A DNA stretch of 64,000 nt from contig NZ_CP084580.1 of assembly GCF_021869765.1 (NCBI RefSeq), positions 1 through 64,000 on the forward strand. The letters are read 5' to 3'. The translations under genes were made by a program, and so were the position numbers. The notes beneath the pieces were generated by a model. It was not told the DNA's origin and did not search any database. It saw nothing but the letters and a program-made list of their open reading frames with translations. This DNA is from Chryseobacterium sp. MEBOG06. Its GTDB lineage: Bacteria; Bacteroidota; Bacteroidia; Flavobacteriales; Weeksellaceae. Positions 52,568 to 60,192 of the stretch are shown in pieces. The number at the start of each line of letters is the position of its first letter. Within the stretch, counting starts at the first letter, position 1.

Positions 52568-53476
52568 ATGAAAAAACTTTTATTAATCGCTCCTGTTCTC
52601 TTGGGGGCGTTAGCCACTGCACAGGAAACTAAAACAGATACCATAAAAGCATGGTCTATTCAGGGACAAAATACATTAATGCTTAACCAGGCTGCCTTTT
52701 CAAATTGGGTAGGAGGGGGAGCCAACAACGTAGGATGGCTTGCCGGTGTCAATTACAACCTTACTTATGAAAGAGGTAAAGATCTTTGGGAAAATATTAT
52801 TATTATGGGCTATGGGCAAAATAATACCCAGGGTACTGGTGTAAGAAAAACCCAGGATGTTATCAATCTTTCGACCAACTATGGTAGAGAATTTGCTAAA
52901 AATTGGTATATCTCAGCTGGAATGGGTCTTCAGACTCAGTTTGCGCCAGGATATGAGGATGGTAATAATCCTGATGCAAAAAAGATCTCCAATTTCTTTG
53001 CTCCGGGATATCTAAATGTAGGTGCTGGTGTTACTTACCGACCTAATGATAATTTGACAGTGACTTTACGTCCGGCTAACGCAAGGTGGACTTTTGTTCT
53101 GGATAAGGATCTTCAGACAGCGGGAACCTATGGTCTTAAAAATGATGGTGATTCTTCTCTTTTCCAGTTCGGTTTTCTGGGAACGGCTATGTATAAGATC
53201 AAAATCATGGAAAATATTAACCTGACCAATACAGCGTCTGTATTTTCAAATTATCTGGATCATCCGGATAGATTGGTTCTTGCCTACGGTGCTATCTTAA
53301 ATATGAAAATCAATAAGTATATTTCTTCCAATATTACACTGGACCTACTCTATGACCATAATCAGATTTGGAAAACTCAGCTGAAACAGACATTGGGAGT
53401 CGGCTTTGCCTATAATATTGACAATGGAAAGAAACGTTCTGAGAACAAAGACAATCAAAACTGGTTAAAGAAATAA
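52568..53476 (+). CDS. DUF3078-family outer-membrane protein (copy 2)
   Basis: 302 residues from ATG 52568, chosen for the signal peptide (MKKLLLIAPVLLGALATAQ). The body is very similar to copy 1 (WSIQGQNTLMLNQAAFSNWVGGG, GREFAKNWYISAGMGLQTQFAPGYEDG, LDHPDRLVLAYGAILNMKINKYISSN). At DNA level the copies share exact blocks, for example 59 bp at 52109-52167 and 53243-53301 and 30 bp from GGAGCCAACAACG on, more than average similarity predicts, which suggests gene conversion. A bidirectional terminator follows. Confidence 0.88.
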   Translation: MKKLLLIAPVLLGALATAQETKTDTIKAWSIQGQNTLMLNQAAFSNWVGGGANNVGWLAGVNYNLTYERGKDLWENIIIMGYGQNNTQGTGVRKTQDVINLSTNYGREFAKNWYISAGMGLQTQFAPGYEDGNNPDAKKISNFFAPGYLNVGAGVTYRPNDNLTVTLRPANARWTFVLDKDLQTAGTYGLKNDGDSSLFQFGFLGTAMYKIKIMENINLTNTASVFSNYLDHPDRLVLAYGAILNMKINKYISSNITLDLLYDHNQIWKTQLKQTLGVGFAYNIDNGKKRSENKDNQNWLKK

Positions 53477-53499
53477 GCCGGAAAAAAACATAATAAAAA

Positions 53500-53526
53500 G
53501 CACTTTCCAAAAGAAAGTGCTTTTTT
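53500..53526 (+). terminator. bidirectional terminator between DUF3078 gene 2 and sufD
   Basis: GCACTTTC, loop CAAAA, GAAAGTGC, then six T; on minus the tail is TTTTTATTA. It serves both convergent units. Confidence 0.9.
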
Positions 53527-53545
53527 ATTATCAAATATATAAATC

Positions 53546-54880
53546 TTAAAATTCTATATCTACTTGCAGTTTCTCAGCCAATAGCTTTGAAATTTTTTCT
53601 TTTAGAGGCTCTATGTCGATATTTTGCATAGCGTCATTTGCAAAAGCATATAAAAGCAATGCCTGAGCTTCTTTTTTAGAGATTCCTCTTGCTCTCAGAT
53701 AGAACAGGGCATCTTCATTCAGCTGGCCTACTGTACATCCGTGAGAACATTTTACGTCATCAGCAAAGATCTCCAACTGAGGTTTTGTGTCAATACTGGC
53801 TCCTTCGCTCAGCAATACGTTGTTGTTCTGCTGATAAGCATTTGTTTTCTGAGCAATTTTATCAACAAAAACTTTTCCGTTGAAAACTCCGTGTGCATTC
53901 CCGTCAAAAATACCTTTGTAGTTCTGATAACTTTCACAGTTAGGGAATTTATGGTGAACAGCTGTATGGTGGTCTACCAGCTGATCTTTTCCAATAATGG
54001 TAATTCCGTTCATAAAAGAATTAATGTTTGAACCATTATGGATAAAATCCAGGTTATTTCTTACCAGTTTACCTCCGAAAGAGAACGTGTTTACAGTTGT
54101 TAAGCTGTCTCTCTCCTGCTTGGCAAAAGTGCTGTCAATAAGATATGATGTATTATTATCATTCTGAAGTTTATGCCAGTCTGCTTTTGCATTTGGAGAG
54201 GTGAAGATTTCCGTCACCGAGTTTGTCAATACATAAGTACTGTCAAAATTGTGATGGCTTTCAATGACTTCTACTTTTGCTCCTTCTTCTACGATCAATA
54301 AGTTTCTTGTATTGTAGAAGGTGTTTTCTTCCTGATTTTGAGAAATATAGAAAATGTGGATCGGCTTTTCAATCACTACATTTTTAGGAACCTTCAAAAA
54401 GAAACCGTATTTACAGTAAGCAAGGTTTAAGTTCGTGAAAGCCTGATCCTGAACAGCAATGCTGTTGAAATATTTTTCAAAAACTTCTTTATGCTTATCG
54501 TCATTCAATGCATAATTGAATGAAAGGAACTCTACATTTTCAATTGAAACTTTTGATAGTTCTTTGTGAAGCTTACCGTTTACAAAAACAATCCAATCAA
54601 AATTTTCCTCTCCCAGATGCAGTTCATCAAACTGCTCTTTCGTAAGATTGTGGCTTTCTTTCGGGAAGAAGTTGTAGCTTTTTTCCGAGATTTCCTTTAG
54701 ATTGGTGTATTTATATTCTTCGTCTTTTTTTGTTGGAAAACCAAGGCTTTCAAACCTTTGAAGAGCCGCTTTTCTATCATCATCCAGAAATCTGTGACGA
54801 AGACTCTCCAAAAATTCATTATGGTTCTCTATAATTTGTTCTTTTAATGCCATTACTGGTATATCTGTGGTTTGCACCAT
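53546..54880 (-). CDS. sufD: Fe-S cluster assembly protein SufD
   Basis: 444 residues of the SufBD family. The beta-helix core appears as VPKNVVIEKPIHIFYISQNQE, NLLIVEEGAKVEVIESHHNF and HHTAVHHKFPNCESYQNYKGIFDGNAHGVFNGKVFVDKIAQKTNAYQQNNNVLLSEGASIDTKPQLEIFADDVKCSHGCTVGQLNEDALFYLRARGI (spread over ~300-410). The conserved KCSHG Cys/His and C-terminal helix are intact. With SufB and SufC it forms SufBC2D, the scaffold that builds Fe-S clusters under iron limitation or oxidative stress. It is last in the operon; SufS/SufE are not in the window. Confidence 0.97.
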   Translation of the reverse strand: MVQTTDIPVMALKEQIIENHNEFLESLRHRFLDDDRKAALQRFESLGFPTKKDEEYKYTNLKEISEKSYNFFPKESHNLTKEQFDELHLGEENFDWIVFVNGKLHKELSKVSIENVEFLSFNYALNDDKHKEVFEKYFNSIAVQDQAFTNLNLAYCKYGFFLKVPKNVVIEKPIHIFYISQNQEENTFYNTRNLLIVEEGAKVEVIESHHNFDSTYVLTNSVTEIFTSPNAKADWHKLQNDNNTSYLIDSTFAKQERDSLTTVNTFSFGGKLVRNNLDFIHNGSNINSFMNGITIIGKDQLVDHHTAVHHKFPNCESYQNYKGIFDGNAHGVFNGKVFVDKIAQKTNAYQQNNNVLLSEGASIDTKPQLEIFADDVKCSHGCTVGQLNEDALFYLRARGISKKEAQALLLYAFANDAMQNIDIEPLKEKISKLLAEKLQVDIEF

Positions 54881-54908
54881 TTTTTCTTTTTATTTGAACT
54901 AAAATATT

Positions 54909-54980
54909 GTCATTCCGAGGAAAACTGAATCAATTTTTAACAATAGAGATTCTATGTTTTACTATTCTTCATAGAATGAC
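54909..54980. repeat. imperfect inverted repeat in the sufC-sufD gap (REP-like)
   Basis: Outer arms GTCATTC (54909-54915) and GAATGAC (54974-54980); inner arms ATTCTATG (54949-54956) and CATAGAAT (54970-54977). Intergenic elements beginning GTCATTCCGAG and ending GAATGACG are familiar as dispersed palindromes in flavobacteria, but other copies must be found to call it REP. Confidence 0.5.
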
Positions 54981-55018
54981 GGCGAAAATTTTAATCTCCG
55001 AAATAATCGATTTTCTCC

Positions 55019-55762
55019 TTAGTTAAGCAGCCAGTCGTAACCTTTCTCTTCAAGTTCTAACGCTAAAGATTTGTCACCTGTTTTGATGATTTTTCCATCT
55101 GCTAAAACGTGAACGAAGTCAGGTTGAATATAGTTAAGCAATCTCTGATAGTGGGTAATCAAAAGAACTGCATTTCCTTCATTTTTAAAGTGGTTTACAC
55201 CATCTGCAACGATTCTTAATGCATCAATATCTAATCCTGAATCTGTTTCATCAAGAATTGCCAACTTGGGATTAAGCATCATCATCTGGAAGATCTCATT
55301 TCTTTTCTTTTCACCTCCTGAGAATCCCTCGTTCAATGATCTTGAAAGGAAATCTTTCTTGATTCCTAATTTTTCAGATTTGTCACGGATCATTGCAAGC
55401 ATTTCTTTTGCAGGCATTTCTCCTAATCCGTTTGCTTTTCTTGTTTCATTTAAAGCAGCTTTGATAAAGTTCGTTACAGAAACTCCCGGAATTTCCACTG
55501 GATACTGGAAAGAAAGGAAGATCCCTTTATGAGCTCTGTCTTCAGGAGCGTCCTCAATGATGTTTTCTCCTTCGAAAAGAATCTCTCCGCCAGTCACTTC
55601 GTAATCCTCTTTTCCAGCGATTACAGAAGAAAGGGTAGATTTACCAGCTCCGTTTGGCCCCATGATAGCGTGAACTTCACCTGGTTTTATTTCAAGATTA
55701 ATCCCTTTTAATATTTCTGCGCCATCTTCAATTTTGGCGTGAAGGTCTTTAATTTGTAACAT
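55019..55762 (-). CDS. sufC: Fe-S cluster assembly ATPase SufC
   Basis: 247-residue ABC-type ATPase. Walker A GPNGAGKST (35-43), Q-loop LSFQYPVEIPGVSV, signature SGGEKKRNEIFQ, Walker B LAILDETDSGLDIDALRIV, and the switch His in LLITHYQRLL. The segment ALNETRKANGLGEMPAKEML is the SufC-specific insertion. It drives conformational change of SufBCD. It is separated from sufB by the uraH gene, which is unusual. Confidence 0.98.
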   Translation of the reverse strand: MLQIKDLHAKIEDGAEILKGINLEIKPGEVHAIMGPNGAGKSTLSSVIAGKEDYEVTGGEILFEGENIIEDAPEDRAHKGIFLSFQYPVEIPGVSVTNFIKAALNETRKANGLGEMPAKEMLAMIRDKSEKLGIKKDFLSRSLNEGFSGGEKKRNEIFQMMMLNPKLAILDETDSGLDIDALRIVADGVNHFKNEGNAVLLITHYQRLLNYIQPDFVHVLADGKIIKTGDKSLALELEEKGYDWLLN

Positions 55763-55791
55763 TCTTGCTAACTTTTTCTTTTTATAATTGT

Positions 55792-56202
55792 TTAGCTTCC
55801 CCTATATGTGGAATATCCGAAAGGTGATAAAGTAATCGGAACATGATAATGCTCGTTGTCTTTTATCCGGAATATTACCTCAATTGATGGATAGAAGCTT
55901 TCTATATTTTTATGTTTGTAATAATCTTCTATGAAAAATACAAGCTTGTATTTCCCATTATTACCGGCTTTTTGATAAGGTAAAAAATCTGAAACCCTGC
56001 CATTATTATCAGTTTGCTTTTTACCTATAGAAACCCACTTTTGAGTAGTTTCATTATATTTTTCCAGTTCTATTTCTACCCTTCCGGCAGGTTGTCCCTG
56101 TGAAATATCAAGAATATGACTTGAAAGTTGAAATCCTGTCTTTTCCTGAGCTGAAAAGCTTAGAAAAATTAATCCAAAAAAGGCCAGTAAGAATTTTTTC
56201 AT
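55792..56202 (-). CDS. uraH: exported 5-hydroxyisourate hydrolase (transthyretin-like)
   Basis: 136 residues. A signal peptide (1-19, ending SFSAQ) precedes a complete HIUase domain: LSSHILDISQGQPAGRVEIELEK (catalytic-site His29 and Arg41), DNNGRVSDFL, YKLVFFIEDYYKH, and HYHVPITLSPFGYSTYRGS with the diagnostic C-terminal YRGS. It hydrolyses 5-hydroxyisourate, the product of urate oxidase; here in the periplasm. No urate oxidase or OHCU decarboxylase is in the window. It is inside the suf operon, between sufB and sufC with short gaps (21 and 29 bp), so its expression should follow Fe-S stress. Confidence 0.93.
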   Translation of the reverse strand: MKKFLLAFFGLIFLSFSAQEKTGFQLSSHILDISQGQPAGRVEIELEKYNETTQKWVSIGKKQTDNNGRVSDFLPYQKAGNNGKYKLVFFIEDYYKHKNIESFYPSIEVIFRIKDNEHYHVPITLSPFGYSTYRGS

Positions 56203-56223
56203 AGAGAATATTTTATCAATTGA

Positions 56224-57672
56224 CTATCCAACTGATCCTTCTAATGAAATTTCCAATAACTTCTGAGCTTCTATTGCAAATTCCATTGGAAGTTTATTTA
56301 AAACCTCTTTACTGAATCCGTTTACAATAAGGGCAATTGCTCTTTCTGTATCAATTCCTCTCTGGTTGCAGTAGAAAATCTGATCTTCTCCAATTTTTGA
56401 AGTAGTTGCCTCGTGCTCCAATTGTGCAGTAGGATCTTTGATCTCAATATAAGGGAACGTGTGGGCTCCACATTCGTTACCCATTAACAGAGAGTCACAT
56501 TGGGAGAAGTTTCTCGCTCCTTTTGCAGAAGGCATTACTTTTACCAGACCTCTGTATGAATTTTGGGATTTTCCTGCTGAAATACCTTTTGAAATGATCG
56601 TAGATTTGGTATTTTTCCCAATGTGGATCATTTTTGTACCGGTATCTGCATATTGGTGGTTGTTGGTTACCGCGATAGAGTAGAACTCTCCGATAGATCC
56701 ATCACCTTTCAATATACAAGAAGGGTATTTCCATGTTACAGCAGATCCTGTTTCCACCTGTGTCCATGAGATTTTTGCATTTCTTTCGCAAAGTCCTCTT
56801 TTCGTTACAAAGTTGAATACACCTCCTTTTCCTTCTTCATTACCTGGGTACCAGTTCTGAACCGTTGAATATTTGATCTCTGCATCATCTAATGCAATAA
56901 GCTCTACTACAGCTGCATGAAGCTGGTTTTCATCTCTTGATGGTGCTGTACATCCTTCAAGGTAAGAAACATAGCTTCCTTCGTCTGCCACAAGAAGTGT
57001 TCTTTCAAACTGCCCTGTTCCCGCCTGGTTGATACGGAAGTAAGTGGAAAGTTCCATCGGACATCTTACGCCCTTAGGAATGTAGCAGAAACTTCCGTCA
57101 GAGAATACTGCAGAATTTAGAGCTGCATAAAAGTTATCTCCTCTTGGAACTACTTTTCCAAGATATTTTCTTACCAGATCAGGGTGATTTTTAATCGCCT
57201 CAGAAATTGAACAGAAAATAACTCCTTTTTCCGCCAGTGTATCCTGGAAAGTTGTTTTCACAGAAATTGAGTCCATTACGATATCTACAGCAACTCCTGA
57301 AAGTCTTTTCTGCTCTTCGATGTTAATCCCTAGCTTTGCGAAAGTTTTCAATAACTCAGGATCTACTTCATCAAGGCTGGCCAATTCAGGTTTTACCTTG
57401 GGAGCCGCGTAGTAACGGATTGCCTGGAAATCTGGTTTTTCATATTTGATATTAGCCCAGTCAGGCTCCACCATTTTCTGCCAGATTTTGAAAGATTCCA
57501 AACGCCATTCAGTCATCCATTCCGGCTCTTCTTTTTTAGCAGAGATGGCACGGATGATATCCTCATTTAAACCAATTGGGAAGTCTTCATAATCTATCTT
57601 CGTTTCCCAACCGAATTCGTATTTTTTATTTTCTAGATCGACCCTTAAATCGTCTTCAGTATATTTACTCAT
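56224..57672 (-). CDS. sufB: Fe-S cluster assembly protein SufB
   Basis: 482 residues. It opens [34 protein letters not shown] and has the SufB core: [155 protein letters not shown], and [42 protein letters not shown]. The candidate cluster-binding Cys/Glu residues are retained. Standard length. It is second in the operon after sufA. Confidence 0.98.
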   Translation of the reverse strand: MSKYTEDDLRVDLENKKYEFGWETKIDYEDFPIGLNEDIIRAISAKKEEPEWMTEWRLESFKIWQKMVEPDWANIKYEKPDFQAIRYYAAPKVKPELASLDEVDPELLKTFAKLGINIEEQKRLSGVAVDIVMDSISVKTTFQDTLAEKGVIFCSISEAIKNHPDLVRKYLGKVVPRGDNFYAALNSAVFSDGSFCYIPKGVRCPMELSTYFRINQAGTGQFERTLLVADEGSYVSYLEGCTAPSRDENQLHAAVVELIALDDAEIKYSTVQNWYPGNEEGKGGVFNFVTKRGLCERNAKISWTQVETGSAVTWKYPSCILKGDGSIGEFYSIAVTNNHQYADTGTKMIHIGKNTKSTIISKGISAGKSQNSYRGLVKVMPSAKGARNFSQCDSLLMGNECGAHTFPYIEIKDPTAQLEHEATTSKIGEDQIFYCNQRGIDTERAIALIVNGFSKEVLNKLPMEFAIEAQKLLEISLEGSVG

Positions 57673-57679
57673 TATTATT

Positions 57680-57713
57680 TTTTAGATTTCAGATTTTAGA
57701 TTTCAGATTTCAG
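57680..57713 (-). repeat. short tandem repeat in the sufA-sufB gap
   Basis: On the minus strand three copies of an 8-9 bp unit (CTGAAATCT, with CTAAAATCT variants) run head to tail. Such CTGAAATCT strings recur in flavobacterial gaps; it probably affects message structure between sufA and sufB. Confidence 0.55.
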
Positions 57714-57756
57714 AATTAAGCCTGAGGTCTGTTCTCTAGTATCTAATGTCTTTTCT

Positions 57757-58086
57757 CTAAAGACTAAATGATTCTCCACATCCACAAGTTCGGGATGCAT
57801 TCGGGTTATTAAAAACAAACCCTTTTCCGTTCAATCCTCCTGAGTACTCAAGAGTCGTTCCTGCTAAATAAAGGATGGATTTTTTATCTATAATAATTTT
57901 AATGTTATTATCTTCAAAAATCTGATCTGTGTCTGTTTTTTGGTTGTCAAACTTTAAAACATACTCTAAACCAGAGCATCCGCCGCTTTTCACTCCCACT
58001 CTTATATAATCTTCAGCAGGGTTAAAACCATCTTCAGTCATTAACTGAATGGCTTTCTCCTTTGCATAGTCTGATACTTTTATCAT
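57757..58086 (-). CDS. sufA: A-type Fe-S carrier protein SufA/HesB family
   Basis: 109 residues. Signature Cys residues: Cys37 in SGGCSGLEYVL and Cys101/Cys103 in RTCGCGESFSL, which bind the transferred cluster. The rest (YIRVGVKSGG, IIIDKKSILYLAGTTLEYSGGLNGKGFVFNNPNA) is canonical. It is the first gene of the operon; a consensus promoter and a Fur-box-like half-site lie just upstream. Confidence 0.96.
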   Translation of the reverse strand: MIKVSDYAKEKAIQLMTEDGFNPAEDYIRVGVKSGGCSGLEYVLKFDNQKTDTDQIFEDNNIKIIIDKKSILYLAGTTLEYSGGLNGKGFVFNNPNASRTCGCGESFSL

Positions 58087-58094
58087 TGTATTTA

Positions 58095-58146
58095 TTTAGA
58101 ATGATTTAATGATGCAAAAGTACAAACTAATTTCCGCAATCTCAAA
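58095..58146 (-). promoter_or_regulatory. promoter of the suf operon with Fur-like half-site
   Basis: On minus TTTG (58143-58146), 20 bp, TACTTTTG (58115-58122). A half-site reading TTTAGAAT on the plus strand (58095-58102) lies between the -7 box and sufA; the same octamer forms the PepSY operator. Iron- or redox-linked control is inferred. Confidence 0.6.
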
Positions 58147-58300
58147 TCGAAGCTATCTATTTTAATGATTCTGATCTTAATAGGAAATTTTAAAAACGAG
58201 ATGCGTTCCGGAATTGTGTAATTTTACTCTCATCAACCTGAGAATCTTTGGGTTTGATTTAACCTTAAATGATCTTTTTAATCTATAAAGAAAATAAGCA

Positions 58301-59257
58301 ATGAAACAAAAATTACTTGGCTTTTTTGTATTGTTTCTAGCAGTGATGTCCTATGGACAGACTACGAGATATATTTATGAAACTTTGGTCAACCCGGATT
58401 CAATCAATTTGGTGACCATGAAAAGTGAACGGACTTTCCTGGATGTTAAAAATGACCGTTCCTTATTTATCAGTGAAAATAAGCTGGTGAGAGATTCTAT
58501 TTTTACCTCTTTTAAATCTGAAGTAAAAGAAAATAATAAGAAAGAAGAGAAAGAATTTTCAAAACTGGAGGGAAAGAAATATAATGAACCCACCTTTTTT
58601 GAATATTTTATCATCAAAAATATTCCTGAGCAAAAAATATATTTTTATGACCGTGCAGCGGGCAAACAGATTTATTATCAGGAGGACAGACCCATCCGTT
58701 GGGAAATTACAAAAGATATCGAGAAACAAAATGGATATGCTGCTCAAAAAGCAGTTACAAATTTTGGAGGTCGAACCTGGACTGCCTGGTTTACGAAAGA
58801 TATTGCAGTTTCTGACGGGCCCTATAAGTTTTCCGGATTACCTGGACTGATCGTTAAACTGGAAGATGATAACGGGGATTATAAATTTGATCTTGTAAAA
58901 AAGATAGTGCTAAAAAATGCATTTGAAGAACCCATCAGTTCTGATGTGAAGCAAAGTACAAGAGTTAATTTCCATGGTGATAAAGCTGCTCTGGAAATGG
59001 AATTTGGTAAAAACAGGAAAAGTGCTGCTGGAAATGGAAATGCTGCTGAAATGATGAGTCAGGGAGGAGGAAGACATCAGGGAGGAATGAATGGAGGCGG
59101 AGGCATGAGAGGCGGAGGCATGAGAGGCGGAGGCCGTTCCGGTGGCGGAATGTACAGAGGAATGGGTGGCGAAGGGATTCCGATGGGAGGAAGTCCAACC
59201 ATGGGAGGCGGTTCTATGAAAGCTGGTATAAGCCAGAATCCGATTGAGTTGAATTAA
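58301..59257 (+). CDS. GLPGLI-family protein with Gly/Met/Arg-rich tail (copy 1)
   Basis: 318 residues. Signal peptide 1-19 (ending MSYGQ). The family core has RYIYETLVNPDSINLVTMKSE, EDRPIRWEIT, TNFGGRTWTAWFTKDIAVSDGPYKFSGLPGLIVKLEDDNGDYKFDL, with the GLPGLI hexapeptide itself. The C-terminal ~75 residues are an unusual Gly-Met-Arg-rich low-complexity run (GGGMRGGGMRGG...) encoded by a 15-bp tandem repeat at 59096-59134, ending NPIELN. GLPGLI proteins are exported and of unknown function. The stop is 17 bp before the second copy. Confidence 0.9.
   Translation: MKQKLLGFFVLFLAVMSYGQTTRYIYETLVNPDSINLVTMKSERTFLDVKNDRSLFISENKLVRDSIFTSFKSEVKENNKKEEKEFSKLEGKKYNEPTFFEYFIIKNIPEQKIYFYDRAAGKQIYYQEDRPIRWEITKDIEKQNGYAAQKAVTNFGGRTWTAWFTKDIAVSDGPYKFSGLPGLIVKLEDDNGDYKFDLVKKIVLKNAFEEPISSDVKQSTRVNFHGDKAALEMEFGKNRKSAAGNGNAAEMMSQGGGRHQGGMNGGGGMRGGGMRGGGRSGGGMYRGMGGEGIPMGGSPTMGGGSMKAGISQNPIELN
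59096..59134 (+). repeat. 15-bp tandem repeat in the GLPGLI gene
   Basis: GGCGGAGGCATGAGA at 59096-59110 and 59111-59125, plus a 9-bp partial copy. In-frame (5 codons), so copy number can change without frameshift. Confidence 0.9.
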
Positions 59258-59274
59258 ATAAAGAAAAAATAGAA

Positions 59275-60123
59275 ATGAAAAAAATAGGAATTATCGCCCT
59301 TGCGATTTTTATACAGAATATTTCCGCCCAAACGAACAGGTTTGTATATCAGGTTACCATGAAACCGGATGCTGAAAATAAAACGGATATCAAAACAGAA
59401 AATGCTTATTTGGATATTTCTCCGGAAAAATCAGTTTTCTACTCTGAAAACAGAATTAAGAGAGACTCCATTATGCAAAAAGCATTTCAGGGAGGCGGAG
59501 GAAGAGGAAGCATCAATAGAGATCAGATGGAAGGATTAAGAACCAACATCAACTATACTGTTGAAAAAGATAAGAAGAATCAAAAAACGTATTTTAAAGA
59601 CAGAATAGGGAGAGATATTTATTCTTATGAAGAAGACCGGCCAATAAACTGGAAGATTTCTTCTGAGACAAGAAAGATAGGAGAGTATAAAGTTCAGAAA
59701 GCTGAAACAGATTTTGCAGGAAGAAAATGGACTGCATGGTTTACGACTGATCTTCCTTATCAGGATGGGCCTTACAAATTCGGAGGGCTTCCGGGGCTTG
59801 TTGTAAAAGTGGAAGATGATAAAGGAGATTATTCTTTTGATCTGATGAAGAACTTTAAAATTGCTGAGCTTCCGACATTAAACCAATTTGGAAATACGCT
59901 GAAAGTAAAAAGAACAGATTTTTTAAAGCAACAGAATAAGTTTAAAACTGATCCAATGTCATTCATGAGCCAAAGTGGGGGAGGTGTTTCTGCTCCAATG
60001 AGAATAGGAGGTGGAAGAGGAGCCGGTGGCGGAAATCAGAATCCTGCCGATATGAGAAAAAGAATGGAGGAGAGAGTAAAAGAGGATGCTAAGAAAAATT
60101 CTAACCCGATTGAACTACAATAA
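59275..60123 (+). CDS. GLPGLI-family protein (copy 2)
   Basis: 282 residues. Signal peptide 1-18 (ending ISAQ). Core: RFVYQVTMKPDAENKTDIKTENAYLDI, EEDRPINWKIS, DFAGRKWTAWFTTDLPYQDGPYKFGGLPGLVVKVEDDKGDYSFDL. The last residue of the hexapeptide is Val rather than Ile. Like copy 1 it has Gly-rich inserts (GGGRGS, RIGGGRGAGGG) and ends NPIELQ, so the pair probably arose by duplication and act together. Confidence 0.9.
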   Translation: MKKIGIIALAIFIQNISAQTNRFVYQVTMKPDAENKTDIKTENAYLDISPEKSVFYSENRIKRDSIMQKAFQGGGGRGSINRDQMEGLRTNINYTVEKDKKNQKTYFKDRIGRDIYSYEEDRPINWKISSETRKIGEYKVQKAETDFAGRKWTAWFTTDLPYQDGPYKFGGLPGLVVKVEDDKGDYSFDLMKNFKIAELPTLNQFGNTLKVKRTDFLKQQNKFKTDPMSFMSQSGGGVSAPMRIGGGRGAGGGNQNPADMRKRMEERVKEDAKKNSNPIELQ

Positions 60124-60125
60124 AT

Positions 60126-60155
60126 GTAAACCCCGGAAAATTTTCCGGGGTTTAC
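60126..60155. terminator. 30-bp perfect hairpin between GLPGLI and C39 genes
   Basis: GTAAACCCCGGAAAA is followed directly by its reverse complement. There is no long T-run, but the position between convergent genes favours a terminator for both. Confidence 0.7.
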
Positions 60156-60192
60156 TTATAATCACCTCTTTATAATTGTAATATACTGCACT

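Noticed and set aside
60126..60155. 30-bp perfect palindrome as a regulator site
   Set aside because: It lies between two convergent gene ends, not in a promoter, so a transcription terminator is the simpler reading.
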